This document shows, in pieces, positions 36,401-48,238 of a stretch of DNA of 64,000 nt. This stretch comes from Medicago truncatula (taxonomy: Eukaryota > Streptophyta > Magnoliopsida > Fabales > Fabaceae). Where the stretch lies: the NCBI RefSeq assembly GCF_003473485.1, contig NC_053045.1, positions 61,112,494 through 61,176,493 of the forward strand, read 5' to 3'. The translations under genes and the position numbers were made by a program. How positions within the stretch are numbered: the stretch's first letter is position 1; every line of letters starts with the position of its first letter. The notes beneath the pieces were generated by a model. The model worked only from the letters and a program-made list of their open reading frames with translations, had not been told where the DNA came from and made no database searches.

Positions 36401-37129
36401 AACTTTTAACTAAAACGTGAAATTAAAATATATTTAGTTAAAGCTCGTTTGGACTTTTCAGATAAAACAAATATAGATGGACAACTGAGAGTGTCAAGAC
36501 ATGAGTCCTTTAGGATTTAATACTTATAAAACAATAAAGTGTTTGTTCTTAAGAAAATAAAACTAGAAATTATCGTTGTTACTTGTTAGGTCTTAATTGA
36601 TTACTTCGTTCATTTAGTAAAAAAATATATTAATCCCTTTTTTTTTACTGAAAAAAAGAATTAATTACTTCGTTCATAATTAATGTATAAATATACATGT
36701 ATTCTCTTTTATTTTTTTGAAGAAAAATATACATGTATTCTTATATAAGCTAATGTAATATATCTTTTATGCCAATGTCTCGCTGTCTAATTAGTAGAAA
36801 TATAATATATTCTTTTAAAAAAAAGTAGAAACATGTTAGATATGGAAGAATGTGTATATGAATACCTCTTAGTGGAAAATTTCCTACTTTATTCCTTCAA
36901 AAGATAAATCACATGAAGAGAGTGTTTATTCTTGTTCATTTGTCGACTACAAACAATTAATTTCGTGCTATTTAATTTGAATTTAGAACTCCTCTTTGTT
37001 TCTCAAAAGAAATTCATACCATAATTTTGGATGCATAAATATTCAATTAATATCATATATTTTAAAAATGTGTGATTATAATAATAGAAATGGAGAGTAT
37101 ATTTGTACTCATTCAAAATACATTGGTAT
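33407..37129. other. repeat-rich intergenic DNA, no gene seen
   Basis: No protein gene was recognised. Repeat signs: a hAT-like terminus GGCCGACCCTG near 33452-33462; GGGCC-rich blocks at 34550-34600 (ATGGGCTGGGCCGGCCC) and 34930-35080 (GGGTCGGGCTGG, GGTCGACCCACTCAGGCC) that look like ends of small inverted-repeat elements; and GTCCTGCTAACCGGTGTCCC at about 35396, resembling a MITE end. An open frame at 35571-35852 on the minus strand has no known domain. Confidence 0.4.
34345..34500 (+). repeat. degenerate SINE copy
   Basis: The tail TTATCTTTCGGCTGAACTTC then GAATTACCAGAAACG matches the tails at 39061-39115 (TTATCTTTCAACCAAACTTT, GACTATTAGAGTC) and 37545-37590. The tRNA-like head is badly decayed. 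Confidence 0.4.
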
Positions 37130-37590
37130 GTAATGTTATCTCTTCAAATGATGAATCGTCTGGGAAAATTTGAATTCGATTTTTGGATGGAATACAGTGA
37201 CGGACCTACAATAAGGTTTTGTGTGGCTATAGCCATGCGAGAATTTAAAAAACACTGATACTACTAGAAAATTCTTTTTTAGTGACCGAAATTTCAATCG
37301 CTAAAGCATAAAAAACAATCAATAATTTATTTGTTTGGCGATAGAAATAGTGACCAAAATTTCGATTGCTTTTAAATATATTTTACTTTCGGTCGCTATT
37401 TCAGTTACAAATGTTGGACTTCTTTTTTGCAACAGTTTCTATTTATCGCCTTTTCCGTCGCTATATATTTGTTTATCCTCACAAAAAAAAAAATATATAT
37501 TCATGGGTTCGTCTCAGGTGCAACAATTGTTGGTCAAACTTCACTTACTTTTCAGACGAACTCTGGATTACTAGGACTCTTCTCCAGTGA
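37130..37590 (+). repeat. SINE copy split by a CACTA-like fragment
   Basis: The left half (37130-37195) ends TTTGAATTCGATTTTTGGAT, which holds the decayed B box. The right half (about 37520-37590) reads GGTCAAACTTCACTTACTTT and GGATTACTAGGACTC, the expected tail. Between them lies sequence with ACTACTAGAAAATTC (about 37260) and repeated GACCGAAATTTC / GACCAAAATTTCG words, resembling the end and sub-terminal repeats of a CACTA transposon. This is a nested insertion with approximate borders. Confidence 0.45.
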
Positions 37591-38955
37591 ACGAAATGAT
37601 TAAAAAAAACATTTGATATGCACTGTTACCTTTCAAATGTTTTGTCAACTTATCATATAAGTAGATAAGTTGAGTCTCTTATTGTCTCTTAATACCCTAC
37701 ATAGTATAGTATTACATTTTTAATGTTTACTATATGAATTCTTATGTGCTCCCCTGCCTGCACGATGGAAACAAACGTGGTTCATGTTCTCACCTTACAA
37801 ACATAGAGTCATCTATTGTATTTAATCTCATTATTTATTTTTCTTTAGGCAAGTATCTTCCACTTAAAATGATCTTTGGAAAGTTGTGGCAGTGCGTTAT
37901 TTCTCTAACATAATAATTAAAGATGGGTGGAGCTGATTCAAGGAATAAAGAAAGAGAAAAGATATTGAAGTAAAGTTGTAGGGGTCTAGAATTGCTCAAG
38001 ATAATATATTTAATTTATAGTGCGGAATTCAATTATCCATTACACTATCTATTCAAGAATGAAATTGGGGAAGAAGTTAAGGATTTGATTGGCATCGGCA
38101 AAGGGATAAAGGTTACATGGTGAGAATTTCAGATAGGAAAAAAGGTGGGATAGTAAGTGCATGTTTGGAATGGTTATGAGTGTGTTAGAATTTTGGTGAA
38201 CTAATGCAATTTTAGTAAAAGCTAATCAAGCTTTAAAAAATCACAGCGTCAGTGTGATTTTGCAAAATCCATTGCTCATCCAAACTTGAAAATGAGATCT
38301 TAAATAGAGATATATAGTAACGTGTCAATCATGACTCTTACAATTTTACATTATAGGTTTAGTGACCGATTCTCGACATCATGGGTTCCCTAAAACTTTT
38401 TACGAGAAAATTTACCTACAACATCTAACCATTATCATATTATATTGTCGGTGATTGACTCGTTGATCTTAAAGTAGAGAATAACTGACTCGTTGATCCT
38501 GATTTTTGTGATTTTGTTCATGATTGTTGGAGTTCATATGGGAACTAACAATTTTCGGATAAACTAAAGATTTATGCTTCCAATTCATCCTTTTGGAATA
38601 AAAATCATTTCCAACACCTCATACACGAGATTGACAATTGTAGGAAGAAAATTGATTGAGTCATAAAGTTAAGTTGATTATGAAAATGTTAATTTGTTTA
38701 ATGCTTCGAGAAATCGTATGTCATATTTATTAGTATAGCAAAGTGTGTCTTTGCAGCAACATGCTAAATCTTTTGTAAAAAAACCTTTTTCCCTGTAAAA
38801 AAAACCTAATGAACGAATATTAATATTTAAAAGTAAAAAAAAAAAAAAAAACAAATAAAAAACAAAATCAGCTGCAATTCAACTCTTACTATCATTCAAC
38901 TCAATATAATTAGATTATTTATATAAAATGTATATAATTAGATTGTAATTCAAAT
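37591..38955. other. intergenic, no gene seen
   Basis: This is AT-rich DNA with no domain-bearing frame and no RNA gene recognised. A poly-A run lies near 38836-38850. Confidence 0.5.
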
Positions 38956-38960
38956 AAATA

Positions 38961-39120
38961 AGTGATTTGTCTCAAGTAGTTAATTAGTTCTATCAAATAA
39001 CGAATTGTTCGGAAGAATTTAAGTTCGATTCTTAAATAAAACAATCATAGATTAGATTTTATTTATCTTTCAACCAAACTTTAGACTATTAGAGTCTTTT
39101 TTTACCTAAGAAACGGATGA
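38961..39120 (+). mobile_element. tRNA-derived SINE
   Basis: A-box-like TGTCTCAAGTAGTTAA (about 38968) and B box AAGTTCGATTCTT (39021-39033) lie at Pol III spacing. They are followed by the body and tail TTATCTTTCAACCAAACTTT, shared with the copies near 34.4 and 37.5 kb. This is the best preserved of the three. Confidence 0.55.
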
Positions 39121-39594
39121 TTATCGTAAAAAAATTGTGATTCAAATAAGATTGGACCAGCTACCAAACTCATATTCTTATTCAACCAATTGAATTGGCC
39201 TATTCAATTATATGAAATATTGGTGCGAAGTACAAACTATAGGCTTTCTTAAAGGCAGTGGTCTTAAATTTGGGTGCCATATAAATCATCTAAGATTCTA
39301 AAGCACTATATTAGGATGCTGGGCCCTACGATGGTTACTCATCAGGTGACAACGTGTAGTGGACAAATTTCACTGATCCACCATTCTGGTGTAGTTTTAC
39401 GATATTCGGCAAATAAATTTGGATTAAATATATTTTTGATCTCTATAAATATATAAAAAATTTATTTTAGTCTCTTTAAAAAAAAATAGAGACAAAAAGA
39501 TATTTAGATGTTTTTTTTTTAAGGAATATATTTAGATGTTCATGTGTTTTGTATGTCCATTGTTTCGTAACAATTAGCATTTCTCATTCTTTAC

Positions 39595-39992
39595 TATTGG
39601 TTTAGTAATTCAGTTTAGTTAGTTTTAGCTTTATCTTTGATTAGTAGTTTGTTTAGAAACTTGCAGCTTCTAAAGTGCAGCTTCTGAAGTATAGCTTCTG
39701 AAGTACAGCTTCTGATGTCTTCAGAAGCAGAGTCTAGTAACAAACATTGGTTAGCGTATTAACCAAACTAGTTAGTTTGTTAGAGGAGTTTGTTACAACG
39801 TCCAGTTGTATATATACTCACTTCCTGTGTTGTAAATATATGCCAATTAATTCAATAAAATTACAAGTCTTTTATTCATATCTCTCTTTCTCTCTCAAAA
39901 CCATAGAAACCCTAAAATCTTTATTCCATCTTCTTCAATGGAACACAATTTTAAGTGTTGGTTTCATTCTAATTTCATGCATTGTTCCATCA
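39595..39992 (+). repeat. left LTR of the copia-type fossil
   Basis: This 398-bp LTR has ends TATTGG...CCATCA, an unusual TA start in place of TG. It carries about four tandem copies of a 14-bp word (CAGCTTCTGAAGTA) near 39664-39720, a TATATATACTC box near 39810 and a polyadenylation-like AATAAAA near 39853. Confidence 0.85.
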
Positions 39993-40757
39993 AATTGGTA
40001 TAGCAGAGTCTGGTTCGTTCATTGTTGTTAGAGAATTCGTGAAGAATGTCAACTCATAACAGCAATATTCCTGCGCATCTACCAATCTTTGAAGGCAAGA
40101 ACTTTGATCAATGGACCGTGAAGATGAAGGTGATCTTCAGGTTCCAGGATGTATTTGAAGTTGTGAATGAAGGGATACCAGCACTGGCAGCGAATGCAAC
40201 TGATGTACAACAAGCAGCACATAAAGAATTGAAGAAGAAAGATGGAAAAGCTCTGTATGGTTTAAAGCAAGCTCCAAGAGCTTGGAATAAGAAAATAGAT
40301 AGTTTTCTTCTTCAACAAGGTTTCCTTAAATGTGTAACTGAACATGGAATTTACTGCAGAAACACCACTAATAAGCTTATTGTATGCTTATATGTGGATG
40401 ACATGATTGTTACTGGAAACAATGAAGAAGAAACGTAGGTTTTTAAAAAAAAACATGATGAAGAGGTTTGAGATGTCTGATCTGGGAAATCTCACATACT
40501 TTCTAGGAATTGAGTTTGAAATGAATTCACAAGGATTTCTGATACATCAAAGGGAGTATGCACAAGATGTTTCGAAAAGGTTTAATATGATGAACTGCAA
40601 ATCAATTTCAACTCCAGTTGACACATGAGTGAAATTGTCTTTGGTAAATGATGAGAAAGAAGTGGATCCAACTCTATTTAAGCAAATTGTGGGTTCATTG
40701 AGGTATTTGTGCCATACAAGACCTGATATTGCATATGGTGTAGGTTTGATCAACAAG

Positions 40758-41891
40758 TGATAGAAGTTTGACAAGTGTACCAAATACTATCGAATTAGTA
40801 AAAATATCGTTCCCACAAGGACTGGTTTTAATCTCAATAATTCAATTACGTTGTAAGTTAGGATGTATAAAATTTCTTTTGATTGCCACTAGGCAGTTGA
40901 TTGGTTTGTTTGCATAAAAGTAATGACAGAAATTAAAGATTGGTTTTAAGAATAAGAGAGAGATGAGTTTAGGTCTTTTGAATCGTCTATGTTCCCCTAA
41001 TTAGTATACTGCACCTATTCTTGTGAATGATTCACTAGTTCCACGATAGTTAACAAAATAGTCCTAATTAATCTCTTGAGTTAGGACCCTCTTCTAGGGT
41101 TACAGCCCCTAATTTCTTAGGTGGTCTAATAACCGTTGAAGGTTTAAGCACGTTAACCTAATATCACTAATAAATGGTTATAAATTCCTAGACTAACCAT
41201 GTTTATTAGAACAATTCAATTAGGTCTAAGTCGAAAGCTAGGGTCAGTAGTCATTCGTTCTCACTAAATCATGTTTATATTTGATCAGGATATAAAAAGT
41301 ATTAAGAACAATTGAATTGAATAAAACCTAGATTATCATTCACAATAAATAGAGTTTCACAGCAACATGTTTCAATTAGGATTACAAAGAATCATCTCAG
41401 ACCTAACCTCTGATGGATTTAGCTACTCATAATGGTGTTTACAAATAACATAATCATTAGAGGGATCAATACATACATGAACTGGTAAAAGAGTGAAGAA
41501 ATCGCCCTTCTAGCCGTCTTGTAGTCTCAAAATCGCACCTTGCTCTCTCCAAATGGTAACCCCTGTTTCTTGCACTGACTTCTGTTTAAATAGGAAATAT
41601 TTTCTAAGTGAAAAATCGCGTCATGCCTGCATCCAATCGCATCACGATTTATAAAAACCCTAGAGGTCGTCCAGATTCTTCTTCTCAATCGTGTCACGTT
41701 CCCAGCAAACGCGTCACGATTTTAGCAATCCAAAAACATGCCTTTCTGCCACGAAAATCGCGTCACGATGTAGCAATCGCGCTGCATTTTGATGCTCAAA
41801 GCTTTTTAGTGTTTTTCTTGCTGCTTAATCTTACTTGTGAACTCAAAAATATCATAAAAAGACTCTAAAAATAATGAATGACTGACTATCA
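40758..41891. mobile_element. 1.1-kb repeat inserted in the copia-type fossil
   Basis: The insert splits the reverse-transcriptase/RNase H region. It has TGATAG...CTATCA ends and lies between TCAACAAG (40750-40757) and TCAGCAGG (41892-41899), an 8-bp duplication with two differences. Read on the minus strand it has a CCTATTTAAACAG TATA-like site (near 41590) and ends GGGAACGATATTTTTAC...TTCTATCA, resembling an LTR of a Ty3-type or non-autonomous element, although 8 bp is long for an LTR duplication. It contains no recognisable gene. Classification is open. Confidence 0.55.
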
Positions 41892-42500
41892 TCAGCAGGT
41901 ACATGGTGAAACCTATCACCTCACATCTAGTTGCAGCAAATAGGATTCTGAGATATGTGAAGGGTACTAGCAATTATGGTATCCAGTACTCTAAGAATCA
42001 GAGTGGTGAACTAGTAGGGTACTCAGACTCTGATTGGAGTGGAGATAAAGATGACAGGAAAAGCACTGCGGCTTATGTGTTCATGATTGGAAATGCAGCC
42101 TTTTCATGGAGTTCTAAGAAGGAATAAGTAGTTGCACTATCTTCCTGTGAAGCAGAGTACATTGCAGCTTCCATGACAGCATGTCAAGCTCAATGGATCA
42201 ACATGTTACTGATGGAATTGCAATTGGTGAAGGATGAGAAGATGGAACTCAGAATTGACAGCAAATCTGCTATAGACTTGGCAAAACATTCAATAGCACA
42301 TGGTAGGAGCAAGCATATTGAAACCAAATTCCATTTTCTAAGAGTCCAACTGGACAATGGAAAGGTTGAAGTAAAGCACTGCAAAACAGATGAGCAGATA
42401 GCAGACCTACTCACAAAGCCATTGAAGCTAAGCAGCTTTGATTACTTGAAGAAGAAGTTAGGAATGGCTGAAGCATCTAACTAAATGAATTAAGGAGGTG

Positions 42501-42886
42501 TATTGGTTTAGTAATTCAGTTTAGTTAGTTTTAGCTTTATCTTTGATTAGTAGTTTGTTTGAAAACTTGCAGCTTCTGAAGTACAGCTTCTGATGTGCAG
42601 CTTATGATGTCTTCAGAAGCAGAGTCTAGTAACAAACATTGGTTAGCGTGTTAACCAAGGTAGTTAGTTTGTTAGAGGATTTTGTTAAAACGTCCAGTTG
42701 TATATATACTCACTTCCTGTGTTGTAAATATATGCCAATTCATTCAATAAAATTACACAAGTCTTTTATTCATATCTCTCTTTCTCTCTCAAAACCATAG
42801 AAACCCTAGAATCTCTATTTCATCTTCTTCAATTGAACACAGTTTTAAGTGTTGGTTTCATTCTAATTTCATACATTGTTCCATCA
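42501..42886 (+). repeat. right LTR of the copia-type fossil
   Basis: This 386-bp LTR has the same TATTGG...CCATCA ends as the left copy. It has about three copies of the 14-bp tandem word where the left LTR has about four, which explains most of the length difference. Confidence 0.85.
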
Positions 42887-42939
42887 TTTACTACGTACAC
42901 TAATACATTTTGGTGTATCTACGTATTTATATCGGTGCT

Positions 42940-43465
42940 CAGGCCCAGCCTTGAGGGTGTGCAAGGTGCTCAACCAGACCGGCCTCCAAATGCTACGGGC
43001 CTCTAACGAAAAATTAAATCTAATACCCATCCCCCATTTAAATAAAAAATATATGTTATATCATTTTCTTTCTTTAGTACACGTTTGAGTTTTTTCTAAA
43101 CTCTAATTCTCCTTTTTGTACATAAATCAGATCCTATCAAACCACCCCTAATTTGTATAATCACTTAATCAGTCAATTTGGAAAGCTATTTCATTAAAAG
43201 AATCACAACAATCATTTTTTTCTTCGCATAAACCATTCATTTTACCCTTTTCCACAACAGAGGAGTGACAAATCCAAACGACACCGTTAGATAAATTTCA
43301 CCTCTTTCACTTAATTTTTTTTTTTAATTCCTTTCATGTTTAGAAGTTCTTCTGATTCTGATTTTTTTTAATGAAATTTAGCTACACAAAAAAATTACGT
43401 TTTATTTTACTATGAGCCTATTTTAAAAAGAGAGCCGAGCCTCCTATTTCACAGGAACGGCCCTG
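42940..43465. mobile_element. non-autonomous hAT element
   Basis: The ends CAGGCCCAGCC... and (other strand) CAGGGCCGTTCC... are inverted, with the CAGGG-type start common in hAT elements. Flanks TCGGTGCT (42932-42939) and TGGGTGAT (43466-43473) match at 6 of 8 positions, the 8-bp duplication size of hAT insertion. There is no transposase in its 526 bp. It sits 48 bp right of the copia-type element's duplication. Confidence 0.65.
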
Positions 43466-43473
43466 TGGGTGAT

Positions 43474-45605
43474 ATTAATGATTTAGAATTGCATTATTGC
43501 AATGATTTTTCTTAGTTTAAAAAAAAAAAAAAAACTAGTGTTTAAAATCAATCACGAAATTATTTTCCAGTTGCCATAGTCAAAGGTGACACAGTTCCAG
43601 CAACACTTTCTCGTATCACCGTGCCGTGTTCTTAATTTTGTGTGTGTAAGAAAGCAAATGGGGACAAAGATATGATAGGCATTTCCATAAGTGGTGTGGA
43701 TTATTTGGAACACTTAGATCCAACCACATTGTGTCACATACTAATATGGTGGGTTTTGCTGAATCACCCTCCCATTCTGATACACAAGATCCATAGTATA
43801 GTACTTGCAATATTTTCAAAGTATATAATTGTTTGACTTCACAATCATTATCTTCCTATTCCAATAGAGTTCTCAACAGAGAAGAGACAAGATGGAACAT
43901 TTTAGTGAGTGGATCTCTCTTTCATAAAAGACCCATATTTATAAAGAAGCTAAAGACAACAAACGTATCTAACATGCGCACGGCCTATTTTTTTAGTTGA
44001 GTTGAGATAAAGCACAATTCTTCTATTGGGTAGTACTAAAAGTTCTAAATAATATTAAAGTGTTCTATATATTTACTTTTAAAGTTTGATTAAAAAAAAA
44101 AAAAAAAACCGTGTGATAATGTAATATTTTCCACCGACGTCCAACCATATATCACTACCAAGTGTACATGTTCAAATCTCTATTTGTGGCACATATAATA
44201 TAATTGAACGTTTTCACAAAACTTGTTTTACACAAACAAATTAAATTCTTAGTTTGATATTTACAAAAAGATAAAGATAAAAAGATAAAAAAAAACATTT
44301 GCTTCTTAAAAGCATGGTTTCAGGTTGGAATTCGTACGAAAATGTTTAAACTAACAATATCGATATTTATCGGTTTGAGTTAAGTTTTATGAACAAATAT
44401 AAAGAGTGAATGTTGTACTGTAAAATTATAGATAGCAATATTTTCAACCGTAACAATCATTACAAGATTTTGTTATTAGTGATATGATGCTCCATTTCCA
44501 TAAACTCCACTAACTCGCACAGGTAATTCTCTGATGCACGTCAATCGTAATATGTAGGTATGTATTGTTATAGTGATACTACTTTATAATATAAGTTAGG
44601 CAGACATTTGAAATTATATGTATATAGGGCTTCCTTTTGATATAGTTGAATACTTGTTGTTAAAATAAGAATTCTAATTTTTCCTTAAGAAAAAGATTTA
44701 TAATTCTTAAAATAAATTATTATCATCAATATTGTTTCGGGATTGGAGCGAAGGGTACAATCCTTAGAACCATAGTCCACTCATAAGACGAGATTCAATA
44801 AGGTGTCAAGCTCAAATACTATCGATTATGTTTATATAAGGCTCACATCGTCATCTCATAAGGTATGTTTTATTTTAATCCTAACTACCCGTACAGATTT
44901 GTGTTGTCTAAAACTTTGTTTGCGAGTTTGAAGGAGAAGGAAGGGGGAGGAGTTTGGAAAAAGAAAGGAATGAGTAGGTGTAAGAAATAGATGACATTGA
45001 GAGAGAAAAACTTTGGAGGTTCATTTTTCTTCATAATACAAAATCTTCCTCATTTGAGATGAGTTTAATCATAAACATTAATCTAGGTGGTTATAATATT
45101 ATTTTTTAGGGGCTAAGTAGTTATAATATTGTTAAAATTAAAAATATATTAATCATAAACATTAATTTATCATTCTCTAAAAAATTGTTTTTTCAAAAAA
45201 ATGTAATTTTTTTTACCATTTTCCTCTGTATTTCAAACTCTCAAATAAAATCTAAGTGTCTTTTGCAGATACACTCATCCTTGAGGCTGACCAAACATTC
45301 AAGGAGCCTTCTTCCATTCGTCAGTTGTCTCAAGATCTCGACAAGATCAAATACTGAAATTCACCGCATTGTAAAAACCTTTCACTTTAAACACTAATTC
45401 AATAAGTTATAATTTAGACGAGATTTTTAACCATATTCCTCTGGCTGATCCTCCCCGTTCTAATTTAGATGGACACGACACTAGTATAATTGTTTTGAAG
45501 TATTTTCTCATGTTGCAAGGTTAGACCCAATTGTAGAAAGAAATTAGGGAGGCTATGACAAGTTCTTATCGAATCACAATGACATACTTAGGCTTAATGT
45601 CTTTA
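43474..45605. other. intergenic, no gene seen
   Basis: No protein domain or RNA gene was recognised. Open frames at 43616-43819 (minus) and 43642-43836 (plus) overlap on opposite strands and look like chance. Confidence 0.45.
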
Positions 45606-45610
45606 AGAAA

Positions 45611-45770
45611 ATGTTAATGAGTGCCTTCGGGAAATTCGTTAAGCACTTTAAATGGTATGTTTTTAATAAAAAGTTGTGTATTGAATGTATTGGAAATTGT
45701 AATAGTTAATTTTTTAAAAAGATAATTACTAAATTTAGGATGTTTAAAAAGTGCCCAAGGACACCCGTTA
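45611..45770. repeat. small inverted-repeat element (MITE)
   Basis: The left end GAGTGCCTTCGGGAAATTCG then TTAAGCACTTTAAA and the right end (other strand) AACGGGTGTCCTTGGGCAC then TTTTTAAACA are imperfect inverted repeats. It is non-coding. The open frame across it on the minus strand (45614-45901) is an artefact of the repeat. Confidence 0.4.
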
Positions 45771-46329
45771 ACAAGACTCGTGTCTTTATCTTTAAGCTTC
45801 TCGAGGTCATTCAATAGAATGGTGAAATCTAAATTTTGCAAAAGAAATTTGCAAGTTAATTTGAAAAAGTTTAAAATAATAAATTCAAAGCTCATTTTCA
45901 TGCCAATTGAAGAAAAATTAATGCTTACAAGATAACAAAATAGCAGAAAGTGTAGATTTTAAAGTTAAACTAACTCATCCCAAATTGACTAAAAGAATCA
46001 AATTTAACATCTTAAAAAAAGCACACTATAGGATAAGAAATCAATGTTTAAAGTGTTTGATTCTTTGGCTTGTTTCGAAGTGTGAGAAAGTCTGAGATAT
46101 TGGTTGCAACAAAACTAGATTTAGACTTTGGAGGTGGCCTGCTTAGCAGATTTAGAATTTGAGATATTTAGTGTTTGATTCTTTGGCTTGTTTTCATGAG
46201 TTTAACCGGTAACAATTTGTCATTCTGAATGTTCAACCAAAAGTGTCGAACACTAACACATGACTTGTTCAGAAGATTTGCATTGAGTCATATACATCTA
46301 TAATGAATTTTTACAACATTGTCTCACTT

Positions 46330-46490
46330 TTTTAATCATTTTTTTTAGGATACGTATTTGTGAAGTATCTTAAAGTATCTGTGTATCTGTGGAGTATCAC
46401 ATAAGTATTCGATACTTCGTGGATACGTATCCGCAAGTATCCGTATCCAATACGGGTACATCTCTGTTTTGAAGTATCCGGGCTTGATAG
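46330..46490. repeat. dispersed GTATCCG-rich repeat, copy 1 (partial)
   Basis: Words such as GGATACGTATTTGTGAAGTA, GGATACGTATCCGCAAGTAT and AGTATCCGGGCTT recur in copy 2 at 50120-50310 in the same order. It is non-coding, and the family was not identified. Confidence 0.6.
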
Positions 46491-46924
46491 GTTGACGGTG
46501 AAAACTTAATTTGAGAGGCAAAATATATTTACCTTAAAAATGAAAATAAGCCATAAACAAATATTTGTTCTAGTTACACCCCCATAAACTTTCAGTTACA
46601 CCTAACAAAAATATCATTAATCCCTTTTCAAATCTACAACATCTAATTTTCCCCTCTTATTCCTCTACTCATTCTTACTCCTCTCCTCTCGTTTCTTTCC
46701 ATCCTCTTCAAAATCTAAGCACAATTGGATTTTATTTTATTTTATTTTATTTGAGACAATGTAAATTTGAATATATTTAGCCTATTATATGCTTTAGTTA
46801 TTTTTTTTCCGATCAAATATATGCTTTAGTTATTTAATAAATCTAAAAAATGGTCTTGTTTTCCCAAGTGATTAGGAAAAATTTCACTTATAAATTCATT
46901 GAATTATTTGGTTAATTTATTTGG

Positions 46925-48238
46925 TTCAGCCCCTGGAGCAATTTCGGCCCTTTAGGGTCTTTTGTACCTATCATCGACATCCATGACCTACACCTTACGG
47001 TCAAAGATGTCATTTCAAATCACCAGCGGTCCCTCATGTTGTACACCCCCTCCCTCAAGCTGTGACTGAGTTCATAAACAACACCAATTACAGGTTCAAC
47101 GATGCTATAGATGACGCCTTTATTTGGCCTCATAATAAAAATGGTATATATTCCACCAAAAGTGGTTATCAGTGGCTGATCTCTCTCAACGGATCCAACA
47201 TTGCTACCCATTCTTGGTCTTGGATATGGAGGAGGAAGATTCCGGAGAAGTTTAAATTTTTCATATGGCTGGCTTGCCACAACTCCCTACCTACTTTATC
47301 TCTGCTCCATCACAGGCAGATTGCTGCTTCGGCAAATTGTTTATGTTGTGGAGATTTCGATGAAACTATATTCCATTGCATTCGTGACTGCAGTTTCTCC
47401 AGTGTTATTTGGCATCACATTGGTTTTTCGGATAACTCTTTCTTTGCGGCTACATGCATTGAGGACTGGATAAAAAATGGGTTAAATGGCAACAAGGGTA
47501 GTCTGTTCGCAGCAGGTTTATGGTGGATATGGAGGAGCCGCAACGCTAAGTGTTTTAACAACGAAACAATTTCACTTCACAGGCTAGTGTCGCAGATCCG
47601 TCATTCGGTGGAGGACATTAATTTCTGTCTCCATCGGCAGCTGCCAGCAACGCAATTGGACAGGCATGTGAGTTGGAATAACAACAATTTTAATTGTACA
47701 ATTCTCAACGTCGATGGAAGTTGTATTGGTTCTCCAATTCGGGCGGGATTTGGTGGTCTATTTCGTAACAGTGCTGGTTTGTATCTGTCTGGATTCTCGG
47801 GCTTCATCCCTTCGTCTTCTTATATTTTACAGGCTGAGCTAACTGCTATCCATTATGGTATCTCCATTGCTACTGACATGGGCATTACCGAGTTGGTTGT
47901 TTATTCCAACTCCCTGCTTTCTATCAACATTCTCACGGGAGAGAGCTCAAAGTTTCACATTCATGCTGTACTCATTCAGGAAATTAAAGATATGCTTTCT
48001 CAGGCCAATTTTTCTCTCCATCACACTCTCCACGAAGGCAACCAATGCGCAGATCTTTAAGCTTGGAGCTAGCACAGACAACGACATCCTGATTCACCAG
48101 TCTCCTCCTGACGACCTCCGAACTTTGTTAAGAAGTGATGCATCAGGGACTTTATACCTGAGAGTCTAGCCTTTTCTTGTTTTTTTTCTTCTGTTTTCTG
48201 TTTCCGCTTTTTCTTTACTACTGTAACCAAAAAAAAAA
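46925..48238 (+). mobile_element. 5'-truncated LINE with RT zinc-binding and RNase H domains
   Basis: The reading starts mid-protein (PWSNFGPLGSFVPIIDIHDL near 46930). After a frame change near 47040 it continues as 47062-48060. It includes the RT zinc-binding region (WRRKIPEKFKFFIWLACHNS, then CLCCGDFDETIFHC) and an RNase H domain (LNVDGSCIGSPIRAGFGGLF, AELTAIHYGI). A catalytic Asp of RNase H seems replaced (YSNS where YSDS is usual). A second frame change near 48055 separates the last 36 residues (LGASTDNDILIHQS, stop 48168). The 3' UTR ends in an A11 tail (48228-48238). This is L1-type; endonuclease and RT core are absent through 5' truncation. The frame is unusually long for a relic, so it is probably fairly young. 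Confidence 0.85.

Larger units (their letters stand above)
39595..42886 (+). mobile_element. Ty1/copia-type LTR retrotransposon fossil, broken
   Basis: Two LTRs (39595-39992 and 42501-42886) are flanked by the 5-bp duplication TTTAC (39590-39594, 42887-42891). A primer-site-like TGGTATAGCAGAG follows the left LTR, as in copia elements that use initiator tRNA-Met, and a purine tract AAGGAGG precedes the right LTR. Recognisable parts on the plus strand are a gag-like N-terminal piece (from 40046), reverse transcriptase (ALYGLKQAPRAW, CLYVDDMIVTG) and RNase H (SDWSGDKDDRKSTAAYVF). It is clearly broken, with at least several breaks, and about 3.3 kb long including an inserted repeat. The LTRs differ by roughly 4-5% by eye, which suggests an age of one to two million years under usual plant rates. 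Confidence 0.88.

Noticed and set aside
41608-41868. 86-codon open frame inside the insert in the copia-type fossil
   Set aside because: It is made of short repeated CGCGTCACGAT-like words and shows no domain.
45614-45901. 95-codon open frame on the minus strand
   Set aside because: It overlaps a small inverted-repeat element that explains the open frame.
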